Part shown: in pieces, positions 1 to 8,929 of the stretch
How positions within the stretch are numbered: position 1 is the stretch's first letter
Layout of the letters: each line of letters starts with the position of its first letter
Source of the DNA: Flavobacteriaceae bacterium
Lineage (GTDB): Bacteria > Bacteroidota > Bacteroidia > Flavobacteriales > Flavobacteriaceae
Reading direction: 5' to 3'
Length of the DNA stretch: 64,000 bases
Assembly: GCA_003443635.1 (NCBI GenBank)
Contig: CP031964.1
Span: 2,202,321 to 2,266,320 of the forward strand
Program-made: the position numbers and the translations under genes
Notes under the pieces: model-generated
Databases searched by the model: none
Told to the model about the DNA's origin: nothing
Seen by the model: the letters and a program-made list of their open reading frames with translations, nothing else

Positions 1-71
1 AAAATAAGCTCAATATCCTTTTTGTTTAGATATTTTATTCCTAATAAGTGATTTACACTTAATTCGCTCAT
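1..71 (-). CDS. pyrB: Aspartate carbamoyltransferase catalytic subunit, N-terminal fragment
   Basis: Partial gene: only the first 23 codons lie in the window and the rest runs off the left edge. The N-terminus MSELSVNHLLGIKYL matches what I recall of flavobacterial PyrB, which condenses carbamoyl phosphate with aspartate in pyrimidine synthesis. It lies 39 bases after pyrR on the same strand, the usual pyrR-pyrB order, so the two are probably co-transcribed. The call rests on the N-terminus and this context; no catalytic residue is visible. Confidence 0.75.
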   Translation of the reverse strand, partial: MSELSVNHLLGIKYLNKKDIELI

Positions 72-110
72 TGTGTTTTATATTGATAGGCATTTATATA
101 TTGCCTATTG

Positions 111-650
111 TTAGTTATTAATTAGATAAACAGTATCTTCTCCTTCGTTTTCTTTCCAGTTAACTTTTACTTTTTCTTCATTTATAGCATCTACTTGCCT
201 ACCTCTATAATTTGGTTGTATAGGTAAATGTCTACTAAATCGTCGATCTATTAATGTTAATAATTCGACTTCGTTTGGTCTACCAAAAGACTGCATAGCA
301 GTTAATGCTGCACGTATACTTCTTCCTGTATATAATACATCGTCAATAAACACTACTTTTTTATCTTCAATTAGAAAGTTAATTTGAGTACTACTTGCTT
401 CTAAGGTTTTGTCTCCACGTCTAAAGTCATCTCTATAAAAGGTAATATCTAGGTGACCAAGTTTTATATTTTTAATTTTATAATCGTTTTTAAGCATTTC
501 TGCTAAACGATTTGCTAAAAAAACACCTCTTGGTTGTAATCCAATTAAAACAGTATTTGTAAAGTCGTTATGATTTTCAATAAGTTGGCAGGCCAGTCGA
601 TGAAGAATGATGTTTACCTCTTTTGCATTAAGTAACACTTTTTGACTCAT
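111..650 (-). CDS. pyrR: Bifunctional pyr operon regulator / uracil phosphoribosyltransferase PyrR
   Basis: A 179-residue type I phosphoribosyltransferase. The PRPP-binding motif VVFIDDVLYTGRSIRAA is intact, and QPRGVFLA matches the family pattern. PyrR proteins make UMP from uracil and PRPP and, in Gram-positives, bind pyr mRNA; whether this one regulates is not shown. The frame is open 20 codons further upstream, but I chose the ATG at 650 because MSQKVLLNAKEVNIILHRL is the normal family N-terminus and the upstream residues look like translated leader. It precedes pyrB in a presumed operon. Confidence 0.9.
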   Translation of the reverse strand: MSQKVLLNAKEVNIILHRLACQLIENHNDFTNTVLIGLQPRGVFLANRLAEMLKNDYKIKNIKLGHLDITFYRDDFRRGDKTLEASSTQINFLIEDKKVVFIDDVLYTGRSIRAALTAMQSFGRPNEVELLTLIDRRFSRHLPIQPNYRGRQVDAINEEKVKVNWKENEGEDTVYLINN

Positions 651-738
651 ATTGTATCCAAACGTATTTGGTTTACAAAGGTAATCTAAAATTTTAAAAG
701 TAAAAGACAAATTTTGCTTTATGCTTTTTCATGCATAA

Positions 739-770
739 AAAAAGCCTTTTGAGATTTCAAAAGGCTTTTT
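739..770 (-). terminator. Intrinsic terminator after rpsA
   Basis: A 13-bp perfect inverted repeat (AAAAGCCTTTTGA and its complement) with a 4-base loop is followed by a T run on the minus strand. It sits between the rpsA stop and pyrR, and probably ends the rpsA transcript so that pyrR-pyrB is a separate unit. Confidence 0.8.
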
Positions 771-796
771 AACATTTATATTAGATTATAAAATAC

Positions 797-2620
797 TTAT
801 ATTTTACCATCCATTTTATCTTTAAGCGCTTGCAACGCATCATTAGCATCTCCTAAAGTAGGTTTTGCTTCTGCTGCTGCTGCTTCAGCCTTCTTAGCTG
901 CTTGCTTAACGATTTTTGCTTCTTCTGCTCTAAATATTGCAGTATGAGAAGCTACTACACGTTTAAATTCTTTATTGAATTCAATAATTTTAAACTCAGC
1001 TTCTTCTCCTTTTTTAAGCTTCTTACCATCTTCTTTTTCAAGATGACGAGAAGGTATAAAGGCTACGATATCTTCATTGAATACTACTGTTGCTCCTTTA
1101 TCTACAATTTCTTCAATAGTTCCTGTATGAGTAGAATCTAATGCGAAATCTTTTTCGTAAGCATTCCAAGGGTTTTCTGTAGTTTGCTTATGACCTAAAC
1201 TTAATTTACGCCCTTCTACATCTAACTCAAGTACTACTACATCTAACTTATCGCCTACTGCACAGAATTCACTTGGATGTTTAATTTTCTTAGTCCAAGA
1301 TAAATCTGAAATGTAAATTAATCCGTCTATGCCTTCTTCTAATTCAACAAAAACACCAAAATTAGTAAAGTTACGTACAACTCCTGTATGTTTAGAGCTT
1401 AATGGGTATTTAGAAGTAATATCTGTCCAAGGGTCTTGTGATAATTGCTTAATACCAAGAGACATTTTACGATCTTCTCTATCTAAAGTTAAAATTTGTG
1501 CTTCTATTTCATCACCAACTGTTACAAAATCTTGAGCAGAACGTAAGTGTGTGCTCCAAGACATCTCAGAAACGTGAATTAATCCTTCAACACCATCTGC
1601 AACTTCAATAAACGCACCATAATCAGCAATTACAACTACTTTACCTTTCACTTTATCTCCAACTTTTACATCTTCACCTAAAGCTTCCCAAGGATGTTTA
1701 CTTAATTGTTTAAGACCTAATTGAATTCTTGATTTGTTTTCATCAAAATCAAGGATTACTACATTAAGTTTTTGATCTAATTCTACAATTTCACTTGGAT
1801 GATTAATTCGCGACCAAGATAAATCTGTAATATGAATTAATCCATCAACTCCTCCAAGGTCCATAAATACACCGTAAGACGTTACATTCTTAACTGTACC
1901 TTCTAATACTTGACCTTTTTCTAATTGACCTATAATTTCTTTTTTCTGTACTTCAATATCAGCTTCAATAAGTGCTTTATGAGATACTACAACGTTTTTA
2001 AATTCGTGATTAATTTTCACAACTTTAAATTCCATTGTTTTATTAACATATTGATCGTAATCTCTAATTGGCTTAACATCAATTTGAGATCCAGGTAAGA
2101 ATGCTTCAATACCAAATACATCTACAATCATACCTCCTTTTGTACGGCATTTAACGAAACCGTTAACAATTTCTCCAGTATCATGAGCTCCATTAACACG
2201 ATCCCAAGCTTTAATTACTCTCGCTTTTCTGTGCGATAATACTAATTGTCCTGTTGCATCTTCACGTACATCAATTAATACTTCTACTTTATCACCTACT
2301 TTTAAATTAGGGTTGTAACGAAATTCATTAAGTGAAATAACACCTTCAGATTTTGCATTAATATCAATAATTGCATCTCTATCTGAGATGTGAATTACTT
2401 CACCTTCTACAACTTCATCGTTAAGTGTATCTACGAAATTTTCGGCTACTAATTTTTCAAATTCTTCTAATTTGTCATCTTCTACTGGGTCGATACCTTC
2501 TTCGTAGTTATGCCAATTAAAATCTGCTAAAAATTGTTCTGGATTCACTTGTACTTCAGTAGTTACTGGAGTCTCAACTGTAGCTTCTGCTTCAGTTGTA
2601 TTTTTTTTGTTTTCAGCCAT
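797..2620 (-). CDS. rpsA: 30S ribosomal protein S1
   Basis: A 607-residue protein made of consecutive S1 RNA-binding (OB-fold) domains. Repeated signatures such as GTVKNVTSYGVFMDLGG, GKVVVIADYGAFIEV and GVVRNFTNFGVFVEL mark the central domains, each followed by a short linker such as SLGIKQLSQDPW. The N-terminus is acidic and the C-terminus is Ala/Lys rich. S1 binds mRNA on the 30S subunit during initiation. Its length and six-domain layout fit other Bacteroidota. It is transcribed alone between a terminator and a 270-base upstream region holding a candidate promoter and hairpin. Confidence 0.96.
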   Translation of the reverse strand: MAENKKNTTEAEATVETPVTTEVQVNPEQFLADFNWHNYEEGIDPVEDDKLEEFEKLVAENFVDTLNDEVVEGEVIHISDRDAIIDINAKSEGVISLNEFRYNPNLKVGDKVEVLIDVREDATGQLVLSHRKARVIKAWDRVNGAHDTGEIVNGFVKCRTKGGMIVDVFGIEAFLPGSQIDVKPIRDYDQYVNKTMEFKVVKINHEFKNVVVSHKALIEADIEVQKKEIIGQLEKGQVLEGTVKNVTSYGVFMDLGGVDGLIHITDLSWSRINHPSEIVELDQKLNVVILDFDENKSRIQLGLKQLSKHPWEALGEDVKVGDKVKGKVVVIADYGAFIEVADGVEGLIHVSEMSWSTHLRSAQDFVTVGDEIEAQILTLDREDRKMSLGIKQLSQDPWTDITSKYPLSSKHTGVVRNFTNFGVFVELEEGIDGLIYISDLSWTKKIKHPSEFCAVGDKLDVVVLELDVEGRKLSLGHKQTTENPWNAYEKDFALDSTHTGTIEEIVDKGATVVFNEDIVAFIPSRHLEKEDGKKLKKGEEAEFKIIEFNKEFKRVVASHTAIFRAEEAKIVKQAAKKAEAAAAEAKPTLGDANDALQALKDKMDGKI

Positions 2621-2701
2621 TGCTGATTAAAATTTGTATTCTGCATGCCTTAAGAAGAATTAAGCAAACAACACACAGAAGTGTTATAAATTTAATAGAA
2701 C

Positions 2702-2745
2702 CCTTTTTATCTTCAAAATATTTGCTAAAAAGGAGTGCAAAAATA
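2702..2745 (-). promoter_or_regulatory. Candidate rpsA -7 element and 5' leader hairpin
   Basis: On the minus strand TATTTTTG (2745-2738) fits the Bacteroidota -7 consensus TAnnTTTG. Just downstream CCTTTTTA (2733-2726 on the RNA) can pair over 8 bp with TAAAAAGG (2709-2702), so a transcript starting near 2732 would begin with a hairpin about 110 bases before the rpsA ATG. I found no clear -33 element. S1 autoregulates its own mRNA in E. coli; a similar role here is inference. Confidence 0.35.
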
Positions 2746-2892
2746 CATATATTTTATGGAATTGCCTAACTAGCAATAAAAAATATTAACTACTTGATTT
2801 TAAACCTTATATTTTCATTATCCATTTACAAAAAATAAGCTCATAATTCGTTATCTTTATAGTTCTAACAAACACAATAAACATTATCAATT

Positions 2893-3273
2893 ATGACTGT
2901 TAAAAGTAAATATCAAGACGTTTTAGATTTAGGACAAGCATTAGAAATTCAAAATGGAGATGTACAGGAAGTAAATGGGCAACTTAAAGTTTCTGGGACA
3001 ACAAAAACACCTTATGAAAAGAATTTATTATGGGACAAGATTAAAGAAATTGGAGGTGAGAATCCACTAGATATTTCAGCAGATATTAAAGTAGCTGATA
3101 ATAGCGTTTTTCATAGACATACTGTAAAAAGTGGAGAAACCTTAGGTAAAATTGCTAAACAATATTATGGGAATGCAATGAAATATACTGCTATTTTTGA
3201 AGCAAATACAGATATCTTAAAAAACCCAGATATAATCCATCCAAATCAAGAATTAATTATTCCTAATTTATAA
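2893..3273 (+). CDS. BON-like and LysM domain protein (Kbp/YgaU-type)
   Basis: A 126-residue protein without a signal peptide. Residues 1 to about 70 resemble a small BON-type domain, and residues 75-125 form one LysM module (HTVKSGETLGKIAKQYYG, ending HPNQELIIPNL). LysM binds peptidoglycan or chitin-like glycans, while the E. coli relative Kbp is a cytoplasmic K+-binding protein with the same BON-LysM layout and similar length. The candidate -7 box TATCTTTA lies at 2852-2859. It is monocistronic and converges on cmk. The family call is good; the function is open. Confidence 0.8.
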   Translation: MTVKSKYQDVLDLGQALEIQNGDVQEVNGQLKVSGTTKTPYEKNLLWDKIKEIGGENPLDISADIKVADNSVFHRHTVKSGETLGKIAKQYYGNAMKYTAIFEANTDILKNPDIIHPNQELIIPNL

Positions 3274-3284
3274 TTTGAAAAGGC

Positions 3285-3323
3285 AAACAAAGAAAGGAGT
3301 GTTAAGCATTCTTTTCTTTGTTT
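3285..3323. terminator. Bidirectional hairpin between the LysM gene and cmk
   Basis: AAACAAAGAAA (3285-3295) pairs with TTTCTTTGTTT (3313-3323), and GAGTG can extend the stem with CATTC through a wobble pair. The 3' arm lies inside the last codons of cmk, so the hairpin serves the LysM gene and overlaps the cmk end. The stem is A/T-rich and a clean T run is missing, so efficiency is uncertain. Confidence 0.45.
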
Positions 3324-4003
3324 ATGATAGATTTTACAAGGTTTAATATCTTTTCAAACTGTTCTTCAAGGCTCAAGTTAGAATTATCTATTTCTATAGC
3401 ATCTTTTGCTTTTATTAGTGGAGAATCTTCCCTGTTAGAATCTATATAATCTCGTTTAACAACATTTTTTAAAACCTCATCATAATTTACATCATCTCCT
3501 CTATTTAAAAGTTCTTCATAACGCCTTAAAGCTCTTACCTCAGCAGAAGCAGTCATAAATAGTTTTAAATCTGCATTTGGAAATACTACAGTACCAATGT
3601 CTCTACCATCCATTACAACTCCTTTTTCTTTTCCCATCTCTTGTTGCTGTTCTACTAATTTGTGTCTTACAGCAGAATTTGCAGCAATAATGCTAACAAA
3701 ATTAGATACTTCTAAAGTTCTAATATATTTTTCTACATTTTCATTATTTAAATGTATCTCTGAAATCTCTAATTCAGGATTAAACCTAAATTCTAAGTTC
3801 ACTTTATGGAGTTTTGCTTCTAATTTTATACTATCAAATTGTTTTTCAGAAATAAAATCGTTTCTCATTGCATATAGCGTAACTGCTCTATACATAGCTC
3901 CAGTGTCCACATATACATAATTTAATTTATTAGCAAGTTGTTTTGCTATTGTACTTTTTCCTGTAGAAGAGAATCCATCTATAGCTATAGTAATTTTTTT
4001 CAC
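3302..4003 (-). CDS. cmk: Cytidylate kinase
   Basis: A 233-residue (d)CMP kinase. The P-loop GFSSTGKST is at residues 9-17, and the family motifs DTGAMYRAVTL and GRDIGTVVFPNADLK, plus the LID region with RDYIDSNREDSPL, are all present. It phosphorylates CMP and dCMP with ATP. Its ATG overlaps the end of porQ by 4 bases, so the two genes are translationally coupled; porQ-cmk adjacency is common in this phylum although the functions are unrelated. Confidence 0.95.
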   Translation of the reverse strand: MKKITIAIDGFSSTGKSTIAKQLANKLNYVYVDTGAMYRAVTLYAMRNDFISEKQFDSIKLEAKLHKVNLEFRFNPELEISEIHLNNENVEKYIRTLEVSNFVSIIAANSAVRHKLVEQQQEMGKEKGVVMDGRDIGTVVFPNADLKLFMTASAEVRALRRYEELLNRGDDVNYDEVLKNVVKRDYIDSNREDSPLIKAKDAIEIDNSNLSLEEQFEKILNLVKSIINKEKNA

Positions 4004-5022
4004 CTTAATAAGTCTATTTGTAAACCAAAAAAATTAGCATTAGATGCGCTTGCATATCTCGCATGCGTATAACTAAATCTTAATTTATTGAGTTTTATTC
4101 CTAATCCAAATGATAGCCCTGAAAAGTTTCGTTGTTCTAAAATACGTAATTCTTCAGCTCTTCTAAAATTGTAACCCACTCGCAAATTAAATCCTTTTTC
4201 AGGAAACAACTCTGCTCCTATTATTAAATGACGAATAGCATTATCAAAGAAATTTATTTTTTCTGAAGTTTGATTTCCATCTAAATCTGTTGTAACTCTT
4301 GCAGGGTTTGCTCTTGCAATTGGCCACTTTTGTATATTTTCTACTGTTAAATGCCAGCGTAATGGCAGATACTGTAAAGTTTGAGAAATTCCAAAATCAA
4401 CTTCAAAAGGTAATGGTTCTTGTTGCCCAGCATATGTAGTAATCTGAGTTCCTAAATTCCTTACTGTTACTGCTGCGTTAAAATCTATGTCTTCATTAAT
4501 ATAAATAAGGCCAGCATCAATAGCTACACCTATAGATGAAAATTCTTCTAATTTTGAAGTTATAAATTTGAAGTTTCCTCCTAAATAAAAATCGCTAAAC
4601 CCAATTTGTCTTGCATAGCCTATAGATATAGCTACTTCATTACCCGAAAAACCTCCAGTTGAAACACCATTTTCATCAAAACCATCAAACGTACCGTAGT
4701 TAATATAAGTAACTCCTACATGAATTGTTTGTGTTCTTCTATCCAAAGTATATGCATAGGCAGCTGTACCATAATTTATTCCTCCTAAAAAACTAGAATA
4801 ATTTAATGCTAATTGATTATCTAATTCTAAATTTATTGTGGCTGGGTTATATAAAGCTTGTGTTACATCGTAATCTACATTAGTTAACACTTTACCTCCT
4901 AAAGCTGCTTGACGAGGTGAAGAGATTAAATTCAAAAATTGATAAGTCGATTCACCTCCTATTTGGGCAAAACCAAAAACAAAAGAGCACAAAATAGAAA
5001 TAGAGGTAAACAGTTTTTTCAT
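4000..5022 (-). CDS. porQ: Type IX secretion system protein PorQ
   Basis: A 340-residue outer-membrane protein with a signal peptide (residues 1-19, cleaved after FGFA). The start of the mature chain, QIGGESTYQFLNLISSPRQAALGG, is the PorQ hallmark, and the rest reads as a PorV/FadL-like beta-barrel with many aromatic-glycine strands. In Porphyromonas gingivalis, PorQ belongs to the T9SS attachment complex with PorU, PorV and PorZ. The 4-base overlap with cmk downstream is typical. It implies a functional T9SS, consistent with the two cargo proteins elsewhere in the window. Confidence 0.9.
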   Translation of the reverse strand: MKKLFTSISILCSFVFGFAQIGGESTYQFLNLISSPRQAALGGKVLTNVDYDVTQALYNPATINLELDNQLALNYSSFLGGINYGTAAYAYTLDRRTQTIHVGVTYINYGTFDGFDENGVSTGGFSGNEVAISIGYARQIGFSDFYLGGNFKFITSKLEEFSSIGVAIDAGLIYINEDIDFNAAVTVRNLGTQITTYAGQQEPLPFEVDFGISQTLQYLPLRWHLTVENIQKWPIARANPARVTTDLDGNQTSEKINFFDNAIRHLIIGAELFPEKGFNLRVGYNFRRAEELRILEQRNFSGLSFGLGIKLNKLRFSYTHARYASASNANFFGLQIDLLR

Positions 5023-5082
5023 TAAGTTACAAAATAACTAAATCTATCTTAAAACGATAGTACGAACCTTTTATTTTTAAAG

Positions 5083-5117
5083 TAAAAAATAACCCTCAAT
5101 TTTAAAAAATGAGGGTT
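5083..5117 (-). terminator. Intrinsic terminator after lon
   Basis: On the minus strand AACCCTCA pairs with TGAGGGTT (8 bp, loop of 11), followed by TTATTTTTT. It starts 6 bases after the lon stop and separates lon from porQ-cmk. Confidence 0.8.
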
Positions 5118-5122
5118 GCTCT

Positions 5123-7573
5123 CTATAATACTTTAGCATTGGTTACTTTTTGAGATGTTAATGCTAAATCTATAACTTCACTCATTTCTGAAACATAATG
5201 AAATGTAAGCCCTTTTAAGTAATCTGCTTTTATTTCTTCAATGTCTCTTTTATTTTCTTTACACAATAAAATTTCTTTTATTCTAGCCCGTTTAGCTGCT
5301 AAAATTTTCTCTTTTATTCCTCCTACTGGTAATACTTTACCTCTTAATGTAATTTCTCCAGTCATCGCTAAACTCTTTTTTACTTTACGTTGAGTAAATA
5401 GAGATACTAAAGATGTTAACATTGTAACCCCTGCACTTGGTCCATCTTTTGGTGTAGCGCCTTCAGGTACGTGAATGTGCACGTTATAGTTATTAAACAC
5501 TTCGTTATTTATCCCAAACTCGTCTGCATTAGCTTTAATATATTCCATAGCAATTGTAGCAGATTCTTTCATTACTTTTCCTAAATTTCCAGTAATAGTC
5601 ATATTACCTTTTCCTTTAGATAAAATAGATTCTATAAATAAAATATCTCCTCCAACGCTTGTCCAAGCTAATCCGGTAACAACTCCTGCTACATTATTAT
5701 TTTCATATTTATCACGTTCTAGCTTTGGACCGCCTAAAACTTCAATAATATCTTCGTTAGTAGTTTTTAAATTATACTCCTCTTCCATTGCAATATTTTT
5801 TGCAGCATATCGCACCATCTTTGCAATTTGTTTCTCTAATCCTCTTACTCCAGATTCACGAGTATAACCTTCTACTATTTTTTCTAATTGTGGTTTTGCA
5901 ATTTTTAAATCCTTGTCAGTTAAACCATGTTCTTTAAGTTGCTTTGGCAACAAATGCTTTTTTCCTATTTCTACTTTTTCTTCAATAGTATACCCAGTAA
6001 CATTTATGATTTCCATACGATCTCTTAAAGCCGGTTGAATAGTTCCTAAGCTATTTGAAGTTGCTATAAACATTACTTTAGATAAGTCATAACCCATTTC
6101 TAAGAAATTATCATAAAATTCAGAGTTCTGCTCTGGGTCTAAAACTTCTAACATTGCAGAAGAAGGATCTCCTTGATGTGAATTTGAAAGCTTATCAATC
6201 TCATCTAAAACAAAAACTGGATTTGAAGTTCCTGCTTTCTTTAGACTTTGGAGAATACGTCCTGGCATTGCACCTATATATGTTTTACGGTGCCCTCTTA
6301 TTTCTGCTTCATCTCTCAAACCCCCTAAAGAAATACGCACGTACTCTCTACCTAATGCTTCTGCAATAGATCTTCCTAAAGAAGTTTTACCTACTCCTGG
6401 AGGGCCATATAAACATAATATTGGAGATTTCATATCATTACGTAACTTTAGTACAGCCAAGTATTCTATAATACGACGCTTTACATCATCTAATCCATAA
6501 TGATCTCTATCTAATATTTTCTTTGCACGTTTTAAATCAAAAATATCCTTGCTAAATTCATTCCAAGGTAACTCTAAAAATAAATCTAAATAATTGCGTT
6601 GTATGGAATATTCCGCTACTTGGGGATTCATACGCTGCATTTTAGAAATCTCTTTATTAAAATGTGCTTTTACTTTTTCATTCCAATTTTTCTCAAGCGC
6701 ACGAGCTTTCATTTCTTCCACTTCTTCTTCATAACTCACACCACCAAGTTCTTCTTGAATAGTTTTCATTTGTTGGTGAAGAAAATATTCGCGCTGTTGT
6801 TGATTCATATCGCTTTGAACCTTAGATTGAATATCGTTCTTCAGTTCTAGCTTTTGAAACTCCATGTTCATATACTTTAATGTCATTAAAGCACGTTCTT
6901 GTAAATCTCCCGTTTCTAAAAGATCTTGCTTCTCTTGAACCGAAAGATTCATATTAGAAGATACAAAATTGATTAAAAACGAATTACTTTCAATATTTTT
7001 TATTGCAAATGAAGCCTCACTCGGAATATTAGGGCTCTCTTTTATAATTTGAAGTGCGAGATCTTTAATAGAATCTATGATCGCTATAAATTCTTCGCTA
7101 TTAATTTGAGGAGTCGTTTCTGCAACTTCTCTTACTGTTGCATTCATATAAGGCTCTTCTGTAAGAATCTCTGCTACTTTAAAACGTTTTTTACCTTGTA
7201 TAATTACAGTAGTATTACCATCTGGCATTTTTAAAACTTTTAAAATACGAGCTACTGTTCCGGTTTCATTAATATCTTTAGCTGTAGGGTTTTCAACGGT
7301 TTCATCTTTTTGAGATACAACGCCAATAACCTTACTTCCTTTATTAGCATCATTAATTAATTTAATAGATTTATCTCTTCCTGCAGTTATAGGGATTACT
7401 ACACCAGGAAACAATACTGTATTTCTCAACGATAATATAGGTAAAGTTTCTGGTAAAGCTTCATTATTAATTTCCGCTTCATCTTCAGTAGTCATTAATG
7501 GAATTAATTCAGAGTTTTCATCAAACTCTTGAAATGACAAACTGTCAAGGCTTACAAATTTTGATTTCGACAT
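5123..7573 (-). CDS. lon: ATP-dependent endopeptidase La (Lon)
   Basis: An 816-residue LonA protease with all three parts: the N-terminal substrate-binding domain (about residues 43-250, beginning [15 protein letters not shown]), the AAA+ module with Walker [10 protein letters not shown] (about 389) and Walker [10 protein letters not shown], and the C-terminal protease domain with the Ser-Lys dyad S713 (PKDGPSAG) and K756 (GGIKEK). It degrades misfolded and regulatory proteins in the cytoplasm. Length is normal for the phylum. It is monocistronic with its own terminator. I see no obvious heat-shock operator upstream. Confidence 0.97.
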   Translation of the reverse strand: MSKSKFVSLDSLSFQEFDENSELIPLMTTEDEAEINNEALPETLPILSLRNTVLFPGVVIPITAGRDKSIKLINDANKGSKVIGVVSQKDETVENPTAKDINETGTVARILKVLKMPDGNTTVIIQGKKRFKVAEILTEEPYMNATVREVAETTPQINSEEFIAIIDSIKDLALQIIKESPNIPSEASFAIKNIESNSFLINFVSSNMNLSVQEKQDLLETGDLQERALMTLKYMNMEFQKLELKNDIQSKVQSDMNQQQREYFLHQQMKTIQEELGGVSYEEEVEEMKARALEKNWNEKVKAHFNKEISKMQRMNPQVAEYSIQRNYLDLFLELPWNEFSKDIFDLKRAKKILDRDHYGLDDVKRRIIEYLAVLKLRNDMKSPILCLYGPPGVGKTSLGRSIAEALGREYVRISLGGLRDEAEIRGHRKTYIGAMPGRILQSLKKAGTSNPVFVLDEIDKLSNSHQGDPSSAMLEVLDPEQNSEFYDNFLEMGYDLSKVMFIATSNSLGTIQPALRDRMEIINVTGYTIEEKVEIGKKHLLPKQLKEHGLTDKDLKIAKPQLEKIVEGYTRESGVRGLEKQIAKMVRYAAKNIAMEEEYNLKTTNEDIIEVLGGPKLERDKYENNNVAGVVTGLAWTSVGGDILFIESILSKGKGNMTITGNLGKVMKESATIAMEYIKANADEFGINNEVFNNYNVHIHVPEGATPKDGPSAGVTMLTSLVSLFTQRKVKKSLAMTGEITLRGKVLPVGGIKEKILAAKRARIKEILLCKENKRDIEEIKADYLKGLTFHYVSEMSEVIDLALTSQKVTNAKVL

Positions 7574-7763
7574 ATTATTTATAGGTCATTCTGTCATAAA
7601 AACAGAATTATTTTATTTTTTAATTTATATACATTAGTAAAAACACCATTTTAAATCCTGTAAATTAGATGTTTTAAGGCTATATTACATTAATATAAAC
7701 CAATTGTTATGCCATACTAAACAATATATTCTTAAATAAAAACAAACTTTTTTAATCAAAACT

Positions 7764-7798
7764 GTAACAGCTATCATTTTTTCTCATCATTCATATAA
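7764..7798 (+). promoter_or_regulatory. Possible ECF-type promoter before the first sigma-factor gene
   Basis: GTAACA (7764-7769) followed about 16-18 bases later by TCATTCATATAA resembles an ECF sigma promoter with a GTAAC-type -35. It lies just upstream of a sigma-factor gene, as expected for autoregulation. The match is by eye to a loose pattern. Confidence 0.25.
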
Positions 7799-7810
7799 AC
7801 AATTAGCTTT

Positions 7811-8371
7811 TTGCAACTAACCAATCAAAACATCGAGCAGCTTATACAGCTATGTATTGCAGATAATCAATTTGCACAAATGGAGGTTTATAATCGATAT
7901 TATAAAGCAATGTATAATACCGCTTACAGAATAGTAAAAGATCGTTTTGTAGCAGAAGATGTAATGCAAGAATCGTTTTTAACAGCATTTATAAAGTTAA
8001 AAACACTAAAAGAAATAGCAACTTTTGGATCTTGGCTTAAGCGAATTGTAATAAATAATAGTATTCATTATTTTAATGCAAATAATAAATACACAGAAGT
8101 TCCTTTAGATAATGTATTGTATAAAACTGAAGATAGTATAGGCATGACGTCAGATTGTGAGTTTACAAACTTAAAAGCTAAGCAAGTTTTAGAAACTATG
8201 AAAACCTTGAAAGATAATTATAGGATCTCACTTACATTACATTTAATTGAAGGGTATGATTATGAAGAAATAAGTACGATAATGAATATGTCTAATGCCA
8301 ATTGTAGAACAACAATCTCAAGAGCAAAAGACAGTTTAAGGAAACAATTACAACACCATATAGTAAGATAA
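7811..8371 (+). CDS. ECF-type RNA polymerase sigma factor
   Basis: A 186-residue sigma-70 family protein with region 2 (MYNTAYRIVKDRFVAEDVMQESFLTAF) and region 4 (YRISLTLHLIEGYDYEEISTIMNMSNANCRTTISRAK) and little between them, the ECF layout. The start is TTG at 7811: an in-frame stop lies 15 bases upstream, and the next ATG would cut into region 2. The stop directly abuts the next ATG, so this forms an operon with an anti-sigma-like membrane protein and a head-GIN protein. The regulon is unknown. Confidence 0.9.
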   Translation: MQLTNQNIEQLIQLCIADNQFAQMEVYNRYYKAMYNTAYRIVKDRFVAEDVMQESFLTAFIKLKTLKEIATFGSWLKRIVINNSIHYFNANNKYTEVPLDNVLYKTEDSIGMTSDCEFTNLKAKQVLETMKTLKDNYRISLTLHLIEGYDYEEISTIMNMSNANCRTTISRAKDSLRKQLQHHIVR

Positions 8372-8911
8372 ATGAAAGATAATATACATACATTATTTGA
8401 TAATATAAAAGATGATTTTGATATAGAAATGCCAAATATCGGGCATGATAAGCGTTTTTTAGATAAATTAAACACACAGCATATTGTCACAAATACACCA
8501 AAAAGAAATTTTTGGAAGCCTTTTATAGGTATTGCTGCCTCCATTACATTATTAGTGTCATTATCTGTATTAATGCCTAGAGAAGATGTAGTTCCAGATC
8601 TTGCTAGTATTTCTCCAGAAATGGCAAAAACAGAATCTGTATTTAATGTTACACTTCAAAATGAATTGAAAAAGATTAATGCAGAAGAATATCCTGAATA
8701 TCAAGAATTAATTGTAGATGCTTTATTTGAAATTAAAGTATTAGAAGAAGGTTATAATCAATTAATTTATGGATTAAAAGAAAACCCTGAAGATCAACTC
8801 ATTTTATCTGCAATGATCTTAAATTTTCAAAGTAGAATAGACGTATTACAAGATGTAATGCAGGAAATAGAGAATATGAAAAAATTAAATAACAACACAA
8901 CTATCATATAA
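8372..8911 (+). CDS. Putative anti-sigma factor, single-pass membrane protein
   Basis: A 179-residue protein with a charged N-terminal region of about 48 residues, one membrane segment (PFIGIAASITLLVSLSVLMP, about 50-69) and a mostly helical C-terminal part rich in Glu and Leu, presumably periplasmic. Its ATG follows the sigma-factor stop with no gap. This position and topology are those of a membrane anti-sigma factor; I recognise no ZAS-type HxxxCxxC motif, so it is not the classic zinc anti-sigma class. Confidence 0.6.
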   Translation: MKDNIHTLFDNIKDDFDIEMPNIGHDKRFLDKLNTQHIVTNTPKRNFWKPFIGIAASITLLVSLSVLMPREDVVPDLASISPEMAKTESVFNVTLQNELKKINAEEYPEYQELIVDALFEIKVLEEGYNQLIYGLKENPEDQLILSAMILNFQSRIDVLQDVMQEIENMKKLNNNTTII

Positions 8912-8929
8912 ACATTAAATTATTAAATC

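Noticed and set aside
651..710. Twenty extra N-terminal residues for pyrR
   Set aside because: The stretch lacks the family pattern and the ATG at 650 gives the normal PyrR start.
902..1535. Plus-strand frames inside rpsA
   Set aside because: Antisense shadows of a well-supported S1 gene with no recognisable protein pattern.
8260..8544. Minus-strand frames across the sigma/anti-sigma boundary
   Set aside because: They are antisense to two coupled genes and show only hydrophobic runs from AT-rich sequence.
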